Shown here: positions 15,431 through 25,977 of the stretch, one piece after another
Position numbering within the stretch: position 1 is the stretch's first letter
How the letters are laid out: each line of letters opens with the position of its first letter
Position numbers and translations under genes: made by a program
DNA from: Rhodobiaceae bacterium
Lineage (GTDB): Bacteria; Pseudomonadota; Alphaproteobacteria; Rhizobiales; Tepidamorphaceae
Direction: 5' to 3'
DNA length: 49,497 bases
Assembly (NCBI GenBank): GCA_007118805.1
Contig: SKQW01000045.1
Location: 1-49,497 of the forward strand
Notes under the pieces: generated by a model
What the model saw: only the letters and a program-made list of their open reading frames with translations
The model's database searches: none
Told to the model about the DNA's origin: nothing

Positions 15431-16372
15431 GTGAATTGGATCAACAACGTCGTCCGGCCCAAGATCCAGGGTATCTGGCGCAAGCGCGAGGTGCCGGAGA
15501 ACCTATGGGTGAAATGCCCGGAAACGGGCGAGATGGTGTTCCACCGCGACCTTGAGGCCAATCTCCATGTGGTGCCGGGATCAGGGTATCATATGCGCAT
15601 GCCGTCGGCGGCACGGCTCAAGCATCTCTTCGACAATGGCGAGTATGTCGATCTGGAGACCCCGGAGGTGCCGGCCGATCCATTGAAGTTCCGCGATGAG
15701 CGCCGCTACACCGAGCGCTTGCGCGCCGCGCGGGCCAAGACCGACAGGAGCGATGCGGTGCGCCTTGGCTATGGCACGCTCGATGGCCTGCCGGTAACCG
15801 CAGCGGTTCAGGACTTCGATTTCATGGGCGGCTCGCTCGGCATGGCGGCTGGCGAGGCCGTCATCACTGGCATGGAAACAGCGGCGCAGCGTCAGACCCC
15901 CTTTATCATGTTCATTTCCTCGGGCGGCGCCCGCATGCAGGAGGGCATCCTGTCGCTGATGCAGATGCCGCGCACCACTATCGGCGTGCAGATGCTGCGC
16001 GAGGCGGGGTTGCCCTATCTCGTAGTGCTGACCAATCCGACGACGGGTGGCGTTACGGCGTCCTATGCCATGCTCGGCGACATCCAGATCGCCGAGCCGG
16101 GCGCCCTGATCGGTTTCGCCGGGCCGCGCGTGATTGAACAGACCATAAGGGAGAAGCTCCCCCCGGGGTTCCAGCGGGCGGAGTATCTCGAAAAGCACGG
16201 AATGGTGGACATGGTGGTCCACCGTCACGATCTCAGGGCGACCCTGAGCCGCCTGTGCCGTATCATGATGCAAGCCCCCTCGCTCGCCGAAGAGCCGGTC
16301 GTGACGGCTGAGCCGGTCGTGGACGAGGAAGGCTCAGGGCATGGCCAGATTTCCGCCGAGGCCGCAGACTGA
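15431..16372 (+). CDS. accD: acetyl-CoA carboxylase carboxyltransferase beta subunit
   Basis: [13 protein letters not shown]...[35 protein letters not shown]...; [56 protein letters not shown]. Confidence 0.96.
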   Translation: MNWINNVVRPKIQGIWRKREVPENLWVKCPETGEMVFHRDLEANLHVVPGSGYHMRMPSAARLKHLFDNGEYVDLETPEVPADPLKFRDERRYTERLRAARAKTDRSDAVRLGYGTLDGLPVTAAVQDFDFMGGSLGMAAGEAVITGMETAAQRQTPFIMFISSGGARMQEGILSLMQMPRTTIGVQMLREAGLPYLVVLTNPTTGGVTASYAMLGDIQIAEPGALIGFAGPRVIEQTIREKLPPGFQRAEYLEKHGMVDMVVHRHDLRATLSRLCRIMMQAPSLAEEPVVTAEPVVDEEGSGHGQISAEAAD

Positions 16373-16411
16373 GCCGGCGGCCGGTTCGCCACCCATTACG
16401 GAATCCGACTG

Positions 16412-17719
16412 ATGGCTTATTCCGACGTCCTACTCGACCGTCTGATGGCGCTCCATCCGCGCAAGATCGACCTGTCGCTTGATCGCGTTTACCGGCTGCT
16501 CGCCGCGCTGGGAAATCCTCATCACCGCTTGCCGCCGGTCATTCATATCGCCGGCACCAACGGCAAGGGCTCCACGCTGGCCTATTTGCGGGCCATGCTG
16601 GAGGCAGCCGGTCAGCGCGCGCATGTCTACACCTCGCCGCACCTGGTCCGATTTCACGAGCGGGTGCGGCTTGCCGCCGATGACGGGTCGGCACTGGTCA
16701 CCGAGGTCGAGCTCGCCGAGGCGCTTGAGGAATGCGAGCGGGTCAATGATGGCGCAGCGATAACCATTTTCGAAATCACCACGGTTGCCGCCTTTCTGAT
16801 CTTCTCGCGCCATCCGGCCGACTTCCTTCTGTTGGAAACCGGGCTTGGTGGGCGTCTCGATGCCACCAACGTGATCGACCGCCCGCTTGCCACTGCGATA
16901 ACCCCGGTCTCGATGGATCATGCCGCCTATCTGGGCGATACCATCGAGCTGATCGCGTTCGAGAAGGCCGGGATCGTGAAGCCCGGCGTGCCTTGCGTTC
17001 TTGCCGCCCAGCGGCCCGAGGCGCGCCGGGTGATCGAGGAACAGGCAGCGCGGCTCGGCGCCCCCGTTTGCGTCTCGGGGCAGGATTGGATCGCCGGCGA
17101 GGAGCGCGGCCGAATGACCTTCCAGGACGAGCGCGGCCTGATGGATCTGTCCTTGCCGCGACTTGCGGGACGTCACCAGATCGAGAATGCCGGGACCGCC
17201 ATCGCCCTTTTGCGCGCAATGTCCGCCGAGGTAAGCGAGCGTGAGATCGCTGCGGGTCTCCAATCGGTGGACTGGCCGGCGCGACTGGAGCCGCTGCGCG
17301 GCGGCCCGGTCGTCAACTGGGCGCCCGCCGACGCCGAGATCTGGCTTGACGGCGGACACAATCCGGCCGCGGCCGAAGCGCTGGCGACCGCCATGGCGGA
17401 ACTGGAGGAGCGAAACCCCCGGCCGCTCATTGTCGTGGCGGGGATGCTCAACACCAAGGATGCCTCCGGCTTCTTCGCGCCCTTCGAGGGGCTGGCGCGC
17501 GAGGTCGTCACAATTCCGATCCCGGATGTGGAGGCCACCTTCGATCCCGTCGAGCTGGCCTATGATGCCGGGCGCGCCGGGCTAACGGTGCGCGTTGCCG
17601 GCAGCGTCGAGGAAGCGCTTGCCAGCCTTTCGCCGAGCGAGGCGGTGCGCGTCCTGATCTGCGGCTCGCTCTATCTTGCGGGCCACGTGATCCGGATCCA
17701 GGAAGCGGTGTCGCAATAG
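16412..17719 (+). CDS. folC: folylpolyglutamate synthase / dihydrofolate synthase
   Basis: HIAGTNGKGSTLAYLRAMLEAAG; ETGLGGRLDATNV; DGGHNPAAAEAL. Confidence 0.95.
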   Translation: MAYSDVLLDRLMALHPRKIDLSLDRVYRLLAALGNPHHRLPPVIHIAGTNGKGSTLAYLRAMLEAAGQRAHVYTSPHLVRFHERVRLAADDGSALVTEVELAEALEECERVNDGAAITIFEITTVAAFLIFSRHPADFLLLETGLGGRLDATNVIDRPLATAITPVSMDHAAYLGDTIELIAFEKAGIVKPGVPCVLAAQRPEARRVIEEQAARLGAPVCVSGQDWIAGEERGRMTFQDERGLMDLSLPRLAGRHQIENAGTAIALLRAMSAEVSEREIAAGLQSVDWPARLEPLRGGPVVNWAPADAEIWLDGGHNPAAAEALATAMAELEERNPRPLIVVAGMLNTKDASGFFAPFEGLAREVVTIPIPDVEATFDPVELAYDAGRAGLTVRVAGSVEEALASLSPSEAVRVLICGSLYLAGHVIRIQEAVSQ

Positions 17720-18070
17720 GACGCTGGCTTTGAGACCCGGTGGGTGGGACACGATCCCAATCGGGCGGTTGGGGGCCGACGCATTGCGTTCAGGCTGACT
17801 CTTACGATTCCGGGCCGCTCGCGGCGAGGCCTCGACTTTTGACAGCGCACTGACTGCCGATAGTTGAGCTGTGCGGCAGCCGCAATCTCTCCTTTCATGT
17901 CCGAGGCGCATGCTCCCGGCCGGCCATCTGCCGAGGATAGGGGCGTTTCGGGGATGGCGCACCTTCCCCAAGTCTTTGAAAATATGAGATTACTCGCGTT
18001 TTTGCTGTTCCTGTCTTGGACAATCGACCGTGTAGAGAATTCGTCAACCTTAACAAGCTACACAGGAGAT

Positions 18071-18130
18071 AACCCAGTCATTTCCATTGACCCCCATTGA
18101 CGCCCATGATAACCCATAAGAACCCATACA
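18071..18130 (+). promoter_or_regulatory. candidate MraZ operator: six in-phase 10-bp units with CCCA core (TGGG on minus strand)
   Basis: AACCCAGTCA|TTTCCATTGA|CCCCCATTGA|CGCCCATGAT|AACCCATAAG|AACCCATACA: cores at 18073, 18083 (TCCA), 18093, 18103, 18113, 18123; 160 bp upstream of mraZ. Confidence 0.85.
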
Positions 18131-18289
18131 GTCGCGATGGGACGATCTATCTGGCGGGGGATGGGAAGGGCCGGGAGAGAGGCCACTTCCGGCCCTTCTT
18201 CAAGGAAGCGATGCGGCGCTTCCGCGCCCTCGCCGATGGATCGCGCTTCCGGCTTCCTGCAAGGCGGCGACCGAAGGGCGGAGCGTGCC

Positions 18290-18775
18290 ATGGACCGGTT
18301 CGTGTCCACCTTCACAAACAGGCTCGACGCCAAGGGCCGGGTCTCGGTGCCAGCATCGTTTCGCACCTTGCTGGCGAAGGATGGCTTCGATGGGGTCTAT
18401 GTCTATCCGGCGCTCGGCATTCCTGCCCTCGATGCGGGGGGCAACCGTTTGGTGGAGGAGATCAACAGCCTGGTCGAACAGCTGCCGCCCTATTCGGAAG
18501 AGCGGGATCATTTGTCGGCCGCGCTTTATGGCGACAGCGAGGTCCTGCGGGCCGACGGAGAGGGGCGCATCATGCTTTCCGACCGGCTTCGGGCACATGC
18601 CGGGATCACCGACAGGGTCACCTTCGTTGGGCTCGGCTACAAGTTTCAGTTGTGGGAACCGGAGCAATTCGTCGCGCGCCAGGAGGAGGCCAGAGCCCGG
18701 GTGCGCGAGCTGAAACAGCTCCTGGGCAGCGTACCGTCGGGAATGGCGGGGCAATCGAGTGGAGTAGGGGAATGA
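18290..18775 (+). CDS. mraZ: transcriptional regulator / division protein MraZ
   Basis: [43 protein letters not shown]...; second AbrB-like repeat [18 protein letters not shown]. Upstream in-frame ATG at 18137 rejected. Confidence 0.95.
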   Translation: MDRFVSTFTNRLDAKGRVSVPASFRTLLAKDGFDGVYVYPALGIPALDAGGNRLVEEINSLVEQLPPYSEERDHLSAALYGDSEVLRADGEGRIMLSDRLRAHAGITDRVTFVGLGYKFQLWEPEQFVARQEEARARVRELKQLLGSVPSGMAGQSSGVGE

Positions 18776-19791
18776 TGGCGGGCCGCGGCATTTCTTCGGA
18801 AACTGCCGCTGGCGGACCGGCCCGCCATATTCCCGTCCTCCTCGATGAAGTTATGGAGGTGCTGTCTCCCCGCCGCGAGGGTCATTACATCGACGGCACA
18901 TTTGGCGCCGGCGGCTACAGCAGGGCTCTGCTCGATGTAGGTTGCCGGGTGATGGCGATTGACCGCGATCCGACAGCGCTGGCGGCCGGGCGCCGGATTC
19001 GCGAAGCCTATGCTGATCGGCTCGTCCTCGTAGACGGCCTTTTCTCCGAGCTCGACGTGCTCGCCGAGGCGCGCGGGTTTTCACCCGCCGATGGCGTCGC
19101 TCTCGACGTCGGCGTCTCTTCCATGCAGATCGACGATCCGGCGCGCGGCTTCTCCTTTAGTCACGACGGTCCGCTCGACATGCGCATGGGAGACGACGGG
19201 CCTACTGCAGCAGATGTCGTCAACACCGCGGACGAGGCCGCGCTGTCACGCATCATTCGCATGCTGGGAGAGGAACGGCGTGCCCGGGCGGTGGCACGTG
19301 CCATCGTGCGCGCCCGCGCCGACCAGCCGATCGAAACCACCTCGGCTTTGGCCGCGATCGTGGAAAGAGCGGTCGGTCGCTCCCGCGACCCTATCCATCC
19401 CGCCACACGGACCTTTCAAGCACTGCGGATCTACGTTAATGGCGAGCTTGAGGAGTTGGCCCGCGGGCTGGGGGCGGCCGAGCGGGTCCTAAGGCCGGGT
19501 GGGCGGCTCGCCGTGGTCAGCTTTCATTCGCTGGAGGACCGGATCGTCAAGCGATTCCTGGCCGAGCGAAGCGGGGGCGGCGGCGTGTCACGACACCGAC
19601 CGGAGACGACGGCCGAACGACCCACCTTCCAGGCCCTGACGCGTCGTCCGATACGGCCCGGCGAAACGGAGATCGCCGACAATCCGCGTGCCCGCTCGGC
19701 CCGCCTGCGTGGCGCCGAACGAACCGACGTCCCGGCCCGCACAGTCGACGAAAACGCCCTCGGATTGCCCACTGTGGGGAGGGTTCAGTGA
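18772..19791 (+). CDS. rsmH: 16S rRNA (cytosine1402-N4)-methyltransferase
   Basis: [54 protein letters not shown]-type motif; ATGA overlap with mraZ. Confidence 0.96.
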   Translation: MMAGRGISSETAAGGPARHIPVLLDEVMEVLSPRREGHYIDGTFGAGGYSRALLDVGCRVMAIDRDPTALAAGRRIREAYADRLVLVDGLFSELDVLAEARGFSPADGVALDVGVSSMQIDDPARGFSFSHDGPLDMRMGDDGPTAADVVNTADEAALSRIIRMLGEERRARAVARAIVRARADQPIETTSALAAIVERAVGRSRDPIHPATRTFQALRIYVNGELEELARGLGAAERVLRPGGRLAVVSFHSLEDRIVKRFLAERSGGGGVSRHRPETTAERPTFQALTRRPIRPGETEIADNPRARSARLRGAERTDVPARTVDENALGLPTVGRVQ

Positions 19792-20129
19792 GCCGGATAA
19801 TTGCAGTTCTGGCCGTCTTGCTGGTCACCGTGGCAGCGGTCGGACTCTACCGCTTCAAGGACCAGTCGGCCGAACGTGCTCAGGAGGTGCGTTCCCTGCG
19901 CGCCCAGATCGCCGAGGAGCGCGAGCGCATCGGACTGCTCACGGCGGAATGGAACTACCTCAACCAGCCTGATCGCATCCAGGATCTGTCGAAGCGTCAC
20001 CTCGACCTGAAGCGGCTGGACGCGCGGCAGATCGGGACGATCGAGTCCCTGCCGATGCGGCCGGTCGAGATCGACCCGTTCGAGGGGGACGCTCTTGTCG
20101 TCCCCAGAAGGGGAGAGGCTGGCCAATGA
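19788..20129 (+). CDS. ftsL: cell division protein FtsL
   Basis: Short single-pass protein with coiled coil ([41 protein letters not shown]) between rsmH and ftsI. Confidence 0.9.
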   Translation: MSRIIAVLAVLLVTVAAVGLYRFKDQSAERAQEVRSLRAQIAEERERIGLLTAEWNYLNQPDRIQDLSKRHLDLKRLDARQIGTIESLPMRPVEIDPFEGDALVVPRRGEAGQ

Positions 20130-21814
20130 CGGTCATGACGCGCATCGCCTCGTTATTGAAACCCGCCGACGGCGAAGGTCAGATGCGGGCCAGGCTGATC
20201 TTTGCCATGGCAGTTTTCATGGTGGTGTACGGCGCAATCGGCGTCCGGCTCGCCCTGCTTGCCACCATGCCGGAGGACGAGATAGTTCGTCGGCTCGGCC
20301 CCGGCGAGGAGGTCAGCCACGCTCGGCCCGATCTTCTCGACCGCGCCGGCACGGTGCTTGCCACCGACATTTGGGTCCCGTCGGTCTATGCCGAGCCCCA
20401 CCGGCTTGTCGATTTGGACGAGGCGATCGAGGAGATCCGGTCCGTTATTCCTGAGCTTGACGCCGGTAAATTGCGGAAAAGGCTGACAAACGAACGCCGC
20501 TTCGCCTGGGTCAAGCGCGAGATCACGCCGCGCCAGCGCGAGGCACTGCACCGGCTCGGACTTCCCGGCATCGGCTTCGTGGAGGAGAACCAGCGTTTCT
20601 ATCCGGCCCGGCAGATCGCCTCCCATGTGCTCGGTCACGTCAATATCGACAATCAGGGTATCGCCGGGCTGGAGCGGCACATCGACGACAGCTGGCTCGG
20701 CGCGCTGCACGCCGCCGGGCTCGCCCGCACCGATCCGCCGGATCCCGTCCAGGTCACCATCGACCTGCGGGTCCAGCACGCCGTGCGCGACGAACTCGTC
20801 TCGGCGATCGACAGGTTCGACGCCATCGCCGGGGCCGGCGTCGTTCTCGACGTGCACTCCGGCGAGGTCATTTCGATGGTCTCCCTGCCCGACTACGATC
20901 CGCATGACCCGCGGGAAGCGCTCGAAGATGACAAGATCAATCGCGTCACCACGGGTACCTACGAGCTTGGCTCGACCTTCAAGGCCTTCACCGTGGCGAT
21001 GGCGCTCGATGCGGGGCGCGGGTTGAATTCGACTTATGACGCCAGCGCACCGGTGCGCTCGGGCGGCTTTGCGATCAATGACTTCCGCGGCAAGGGCAGG
21101 GTGCTGACGCTGCCCGAGGTGTTCATCTATTCGTCCAATATCGGCACGTCCCGCATGGCGCTCGACGTGGGTATCGACAATCAACGGGCGTTTCTCCGAA
21201 ATCTCGGGTTCTTCGAGCGCCTGACCACGGAACTGCCGGAATCGTCCCGTCCCATTGTCCCGACAAGATGGCCGGAGCTGACCGCGATGACCGTCTCCTT
21301 TGGGCACGGGCTTTCGGTATCGCCGATGCATGCGGTGATGGCGGGGGCCGCGCTGGTCAATGGCGGCAAGCTCATTCCGCCGACCTTCTTCCCGCGGTCA
21401 CGGGCCGAGGCCCAGGAGCTGGCACGACAGGTGATCAAGCCGGAAACCAGCGACAAGATGCGCTACCTCATGCGTCTCAACGTGGCCGACGGCACGTCGC
21501 GGCAGGCCGACGCCCCGGGCTACCGGGTCGGCGGCAAGACGGGCACCGCGGAGAAGGTTGTCGGGGGACGATACACTGGACAATCTGTGCTGACATCCTT
21601 TCTGGGGGTGTTTCCGACCGACGATCCGCAGTATCTCGTCCTGGTCATGCTGGATGAGCCGAAGGCCCTTCCGGAGACCCACGGCTTTCGCACGGCGGGC
21701 TGGAACGCGGCGCCGACCACCTCGAAGATCGTCAAGCGCATTGCGCCGATCCTGGGCGTGCGCCCGCAGTTCGAGCTGGACGGAATGACGCGTCCACTCC
21801 AGGTCTCCTACTAG
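20126..21814 (+). CDS. ftsI: penicillin-binding protein 3 / FtsI transpeptidase
   Basis: ELGSTFKAFTVAMALD (SxxK), SSNIGTS (SxN), GGKTGTAEK (KTG). Confidence 0.96.
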   Translation: MTVMTRIASLLKPADGEGQMRARLIFAMAVFMVVYGAIGVRLALLATMPEDEIVRRLGPGEEVSHARPDLLDRAGTVLATDIWVPSVYAEPHRLVDLDEAIEEIRSVIPELDAGKLRKRLTNERRFAWVKREITPRQREALHRLGLPGIGFVEENQRFYPARQIASHVLGHVNIDNQGIAGLERHIDDSWLGALHAAGLARTDPPDPVQVTIDLRVQHAVRDELVSAIDRFDAIAGAGVVLDVHSGEVISMVSLPDYDPHDPREALEDDKINRVTTGTYELGSTFKAFTVAMALDAGRGLNSTYDASAPVRSGGFAINDFRGKGRVLTLPEVFIYSSNIGTSRMALDVGIDNQRAFLRNLGFFERLTTELPESSRPIVPTRWPELTAMTVSFGHGLSVSPMHAVMAGAALVNGGKLIPPTFFPRSRAEAQELARQVIKPETSDKMRYLMRLNVADGTSRQADAPGYRVGGKTGTAEKVVGGRYTGQSVLTSFLGVFPTDDPQYLVLVMLDEPKALPETHGFRTAGWNAAPTTSKIVKRIAPILGVRPQFELDGMTRPLQVSY

Positions 21815-21868
21815 CCTCGACGTGTCGGCCGGCCATGACGACGCTCGCAACACAGGGGTCGCCACGCC

Positions 21869-23323
21869 ATGCAGCTTCATGACCTCATAGGCGGGAGCAG
21901 TAACCAGGCGGATCAGTCCGGCGCCATTGAGATCAGCGGGCTTACGGCCGACAGCCGCCGGGTGGCGCCCGGCTTTCTGTTCGCCGCATTGCCGGGCAGC
22001 CAGGTCGACGGCGCCCGTTTCATACCCGATGCCGTGCGCGCGGGGGCGGTGGCGGTGCTCGCCGGCCGCCACATCCCGCCGGATGTCGCGGTGCCCGTCA
22101 TCCAGGTCGATAATCCGCACCGCGTCTTCGCGCTGGCGGCGGCGCGCTTCGCCGGCCGGCAGCCGGCGACGGTGGTCGGGGTTACCGGGACCAGCGGCAA
22201 GACGTCGGTTGTCTCCTTCACGCGGCAAATCTGGGCGGCAGGCGGCCTGGAGGCGGCGAGCCTGGGCACGGTGGGTGTCGTCGCGCCCTCCGGCAGCCGG
22301 GTCGGTGCGCTGACCACGCCGGATCCGGTTGCCCTCCATGAAGTCCTGCGCGATCTCGCCGACGAGGGCGTAAGCCATCTGGCGCTCGAAGCCTCGAGCC
22401 ACGGCCTCCACCAGCACCGCCTCGACGGCGTGCGCTTCGCGGCCGCCGCGTTCACCAATATCGGGCGCGACCATCTGGACTATCACCCGACGCCCGAAGC
22501 GTACTTCCAGGCCAAGCTCCGCTTGTTCGCCGAGCTGCTTCCGGCCGCCAGCCCGGCAATCGTTGATGCCGACAGGCCGGAGAGCGCCAGAGTAATCGAT
22601 GTGGCGCGCGGGCGCGGTTGCCCGGTCATACGGGTCGGGCGCTCGGGTGACGCGGTGAGGCTTCTGGATGCGACGCCCGACGGCTTCGGCCAACGCCTCA
22701 CCCTCGATCTCGGCGCCGGGCGCCGTGAAATCCTCTTGCCGCTTGCTGGGGCATTTCAGGCCTCGAATGCGCTTGTTGCCGCCGGGCTGGCGCTCGCTGC
22801 CGGCATGCCGGCGGACTCCGTCCTCCAGGGGCTCGAACGACTGGCGGGCGCACGCGGCCGGCTTGAGCTTGTTGGCCGCACCGGCGACGGGGCACTGGTC
22901 TTCGTGGACTATGCGCACAAGCCGGAAGCGATCGAGAACGCCCTTGTCGCGCTGCGCCCCTTCACCAAGGGCAGGCTATCCATAGTGTTCGGGGCCGGTG
23001 GCGACCGCGACCGCGGCAAGCGCCCGCTGATGGGCAAAGCGGCAGTGGCCCACGCCGATCGCGTCTATGTCACCGACGATAATCCGCGCAGCGAGGATCC
23101 CGCCGCCATTCGCGCCGAGATCATGGCCGGCGCCTCAGGGGCAATCGAGGTCGCGGATCGTCGCGCGGCGATCGAGGCGGCCATTGCAGACCTTGAGGCT
23201 GGCGACGTGCTTCTGGTCGCCGGCAAGGGGCACGAGACAGGCCAGATCGTCGGGCAAACTGTCCTCCCATTCTCCGATCACGAGGTGGTCGCCCAGGCGC
23301 TGGCCGGGGAGCGGGTAGCATGA
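21869..23323 (+). CDS. murE: UDP-MurNAc-L-Ala-D-Glu:meso-DAP ligase
   Basis: VVGVTGTSGKTSVVSFTRQIW; DNPRSEDP meso-DAP signature. Confidence 0.96.
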   Translation: MQLHDLIGGSSNQADQSGAIEISGLTADSRRVAPGFLFAALPGSQVDGARFIPDAVRAGAVAVLAGRHIPPDVAVPVIQVDNPHRVFALAAARFAGRQPATVVGVTGTSGKTSVVSFTRQIWAAGGLEAASLGTVGVVAPSGSRVGALTTPDPVALHEVLRDLADEGVSHLALEASSHGLHQHRLDGVRFAAAAFTNIGRDHLDYHPTPEAYFQAKLRLFAELLPAASPAIVDADRPESARVIDVARGRGCPVIRVGRSGDAVRLLDATPDGFGQRLTLDLGAGRREILLPLAGAFQASNALVAAGLALAAGMPADSVLQGLERLAGARGRLELVGRTGDGALVFVDYAHKPEAIENALVALRPFTKGRLSIVFGAGGDRDRGKRPLMGKAAVAHADRVYVTDDNPRSEDPAAIRAEIMAGASGAIEVADRRAAIEAAIADLEAGDVLLVAGKGHETGQIVGQTVLPFSDHEVVAQALAGERVA

Positions 23324-24759
23324 GCGCATTGTGGTCCGTGCAAGCCATGCTCACCGCGACGGGAGGGCGGACTGTCGGCATGCTGCCGGAGGTCGTCCCC
23401 GGCATATCGATTGACAGCCGCACGATCGCGCCTGGCGAGGCCTTCTTCGCCATTCGCGGCGACCGCTTCGACGGGCACGATTTCGTCAATGATGCGCTGA
23501 CGGCCGGGGCCGGGCTGGCGGTGGTCGCCGAGGCGCGGGCGCAGGAGGTCGAAACACACGGCGGCGATCGCCTCGTCGTGGTCGGCGATGTGCTGGAAGC
23601 GCTTCGGGCGCTCGGGCAGGCCGCGCGGGCGCGCACCGGCGGGCGGATCATCGGCGTGACGGGCAGCGTCGGCAAGACCGGCACCAAGGAGGCGCTGAGG
23701 CTGGCCCTGTCGCGGTCCGGGCCGACCCATGCCTCGGCCGCTTCCTATAACAACCACTGGGGCGTGCCGCTTACCCTGGCACGGATGCCGGAGGAGACTG
23801 ACTTCGGCGTCTTTGAGATCGGCATGAACGCGCCGGGCGAGATCGCCGTCCTGACGCGGCAGGTGCGCCCGCATATCGCCGTTATTACAACCGTCGAACC
23901 GGTGCATCTGGAGTATTTCGGCTCGGTGGAGCGTATCGCCGATGCCAAGGCGGAGATCTTCGAAGGGCTGGAGCCGGAGGGAATCGCGCTCCTCAATGCC
24001 GACAATGATCAGTACCAGCGACTGGCCGCTGCCGCTCGAGTCCATGGTGCGCGCATCGTCAGCTTCGGCGCCGGTGAAGGGTCTGACATATCTCTCCGCC
24101 GGGTCGCCCTACACCCCGACTGTTCATGCGTGACGGCGGATGTGCTGGGTGAACAGGTGACTTACAAGCTCGGCGCGCCGGGCCGGCATCTGGTGCTTAA
24201 CAGTCTCGCTGTGTTGGGGGCCGTGCGGCTGGCGGGCGCCGACCTGGCGTTGGCCGCCCTGTCGCTTGCGGATTTGCGGGCGCCAAAGGGGCGCGGCGCC
24301 CGGCTGAAACTGCGGATCGATGACGGGGCGCTAACGCTGATCGACGAGAGCTACAATGCCAATCCGGTGTCCATGCGCGCGGCGTTGGACCTGCTCGGGC
24401 AGACCGAGCCCGGCCACCGGGGGCGCCGTATCGCGGTCCTCGGCGACATGCTCGAGCTCGGCGAGGCGTCGGACGATTTTCACAGGGCGCTGGCGGAACC
24501 GCTTGTCGGGTGTGGAGTCGACAAGGTGTTTGCCGCAGGCCCCCATATGCGTGCGTTGTGGGAGGCGCTTGCGATAGAGCTTCGGGGGCACTATGCCACA
24601 GCCTCGGATGAGCTGGTCGGGCCGTTGCTCGACGCGGTGAGACCGGGTGATGTCGTTATGGTGAAGGGCTCTTTGGGCAGCCGAATGGGGCCTGTCGTCG
24701 ATGCCCTCCAGGCCCGGTTCTCTGTTGCTGACGAGGCGTCGGCCGAGGCGCCTGCCTGA
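23320..24759 (+). CDS. murF: UDP-MurNAc-tripeptide:D-Ala-D-Ala ligase
   Basis: GVTGSVGKTGTKEALRLAL; NNHWGVPLTLARMP; DESYNANPVSMRAAL. Confidence 0.96.
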   Translation: MSALWSVQAMLTATGGRTVGMLPEVVPGISIDSRTIAPGEAFFAIRGDRFDGHDFVNDALTAGAGLAVVAEARAQEVETHGGDRLVVVGDVLEALRALGQAARARTGGRIIGVTGSVGKTGTKEALRLALSRSGPTHASAASYNNHWGVPLTLARMPEETDFGVFEIGMNAPGEIAVLTRQVRPHIAVITTVEPVHLEYFGSVERIADAKAEIFEGLEPEGIALLNADNDQYQRLAAAARVHGARIVSFGAGEGSDISLRRVALHPDCSCVTADVLGEQVTYKLGAPGRHLVLNSLAVLGAVRLAGADLALAALSLADLRAPKGRGARLKLRIDDGALTLIDESYNANPVSMRAALDLLGQTEPGHRGRRIAVLGDMLELGEASDDFHRALAEPLVGCGVDKVFAAGPHMRALWEALAIELRGHYATASDELVGPLLDAVRPGDVVMVKGSLGSRMGPVVDALQARFSVADEASAEAPA

Positions 24760-24787
24760 CCGGCGGGATCAGGGGGAGTGTGATATT

Positions 24788-24849
24788 GCGTTTGACTGGC
24801 GTTTGGAGTGATGGGAAGCGTGTGACTGGCAACCGCAACCAGTTTGCGG
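24788..24849. promoter_or_regulatory. intergenic direct repeat plus hairpin between murF and mraY
   Basis: GCGTTTGACTGGC (24788-24800) and GCGTGTGACTGGC (24818-24830), 12/13 identical and 30 bp apart, then CCGCAA-CCAGT-TTGCGG hairpin (24833-24849). Confidence 0.45.
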
Positions 24850-24886
24850 GGCGTCGCGTGCGGCAGAGCGGGTGGTGTTACTAGCC

Positions 24887-25972
24887 ATGCTGTATCTGCT
24901 CGCTGACTACGGTGCCACTTTCCCGCCATTGAACGTGCTTCGCTACATCACGTTTCGCACCGGCGGCGCGATGATGACCGGGCTGCTCGTCGTGTTCCTG
25001 TTCGGTCCCGCGATCATTCGCGCCCTGCGTATCCGGCAGGGCAAGGGGCAGCCGATACGGGAAGATGGCCCGCAGGCGCACCTGCTGAGCAAACAGGGCA
25101 CGCCGACCATGGGTGGATTGATGATCCTCATCGGTATCGTGGTCTCGGTCCTGCTATGGGGCAATCTCGGCAACCCCTATGTCTGGGTGGTGCTCGGCGT
25201 CACCGTCGGCTTCGGCCTAATCGGGTTTTACGACGACTTCCTGAAGGTAAAACGGTCGGCACCCGACGGCTTCAGCATGAAATGGCGCATCCTGCTCCAG
25301 ATCGTCATCGCTACGATCGCTGTCTATACTGTTTCGCGGATCGGCGAGGCGCCCTTTTCGACCTCGCTCGCCTTTCCCTTCTTCAAGCAGTTCGTCATCG
25401 ATCTGGGCTGGTTCTTCATCGTCTTTGGCGCATTCGTCATCATCGGCTCGGCGAATGCGGTGAATCTCACCGACGGGCTGGACGGGTTGGCCATCGGACC
25501 GGTCATGATCGCGGCGGGGACCTTCGGCGTGATCGCTTATCTTGTCGGCAACGCGGTTTTCGCCGACTATCTGCAGATCCACTTCGTCTCCGGGAGCGGT
25601 GAGCTTGCCGTCTTATGTGGCGCGCTGATTGGCGCCGGCCTCGGGTTCCTGTGGTTCAACGCCCCGCCCGCTTCCATCATCATGGGCGACACTGGCTCGC
25701 TGTCGCTGGGCGGCATGTTGGGGGGGATCGCGGTGGCCATCAAGCATGAGGTCGTGCTGGCCATCGTCGGCGGCTTGTTCGTGCTTGAGGCCGTATCGGT
25801 GATCATTCAGGTCGCCTATTTCAAGCTTACCGGCCGGCGCGTCTTCCTGATGGCCCCGATCCATCATCATTTCGAGCAGCTCGGCTGGAAGGAGTCGCAG
25901 ATCGTGATGAGGTTCTGGATCATCGCCATCGTTCTGGCGCTGATCGGCCTGTCCACCCTGAAGCTGAGGTAG
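24887..25972 (+). CDS. mraY: phospho-MurNAc-pentapeptide transferase
   Basis: [60 protein letters not shown]. Track start at 24872 (GTG) is possible, ATG 24887 preferred. Confidence 0.96.
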   Translation: MLYLLADYGATFPPLNVLRYITFRTGGAMMTGLLVVFLFGPAIIRALRIRQGKGQPIREDGPQAHLLSKQGTPTMGGLMILIGIVVSVLLWGNLGNPYVWVVLGVTVGFGLIGFYDDFLKVKRSAPDGFSMKWRILLQIVIATIAVYTVSRIGEAPFSTSLAFPFFKQFVIDLGWFFIVFGAFVIIGSANAVNLTDGLDGLAIGPVMIAAGTFGVIAYLVGNAVFADYLQIHFVSGSGELAVLCGALIGAGLGFLWFNAPPASIIMGDTGSLSLGGMLGGIAVAIKHEVVLAIVGGLFVLEAVSVIIQVAYFKLTGRRVFLMAPIHHHFEQLGWKESQIVMRFWIIAIVLALIGLSTLKLR

Positions 25973-25977
25973 GGGCC

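Noticed and set aside
18097-18771. 225-codon N-terminal extension of the rsmH ORF across mraZ
   Set aside because: The sequence before [10 protein letters not shown] is low-complexity out-of-frame translation of mraZ; the ATGA junction gives the natural rsmH start.
20153-21331. 392-aa minus-strand ORF opposite ftsI (similarly 13534-14499, 21398-22918, 25867-26934, 29545-31074 and 37477-38583)
   Set aside because: All lie exactly opposite well-identified + strand genes and read as typical GC-rich antisense frames.
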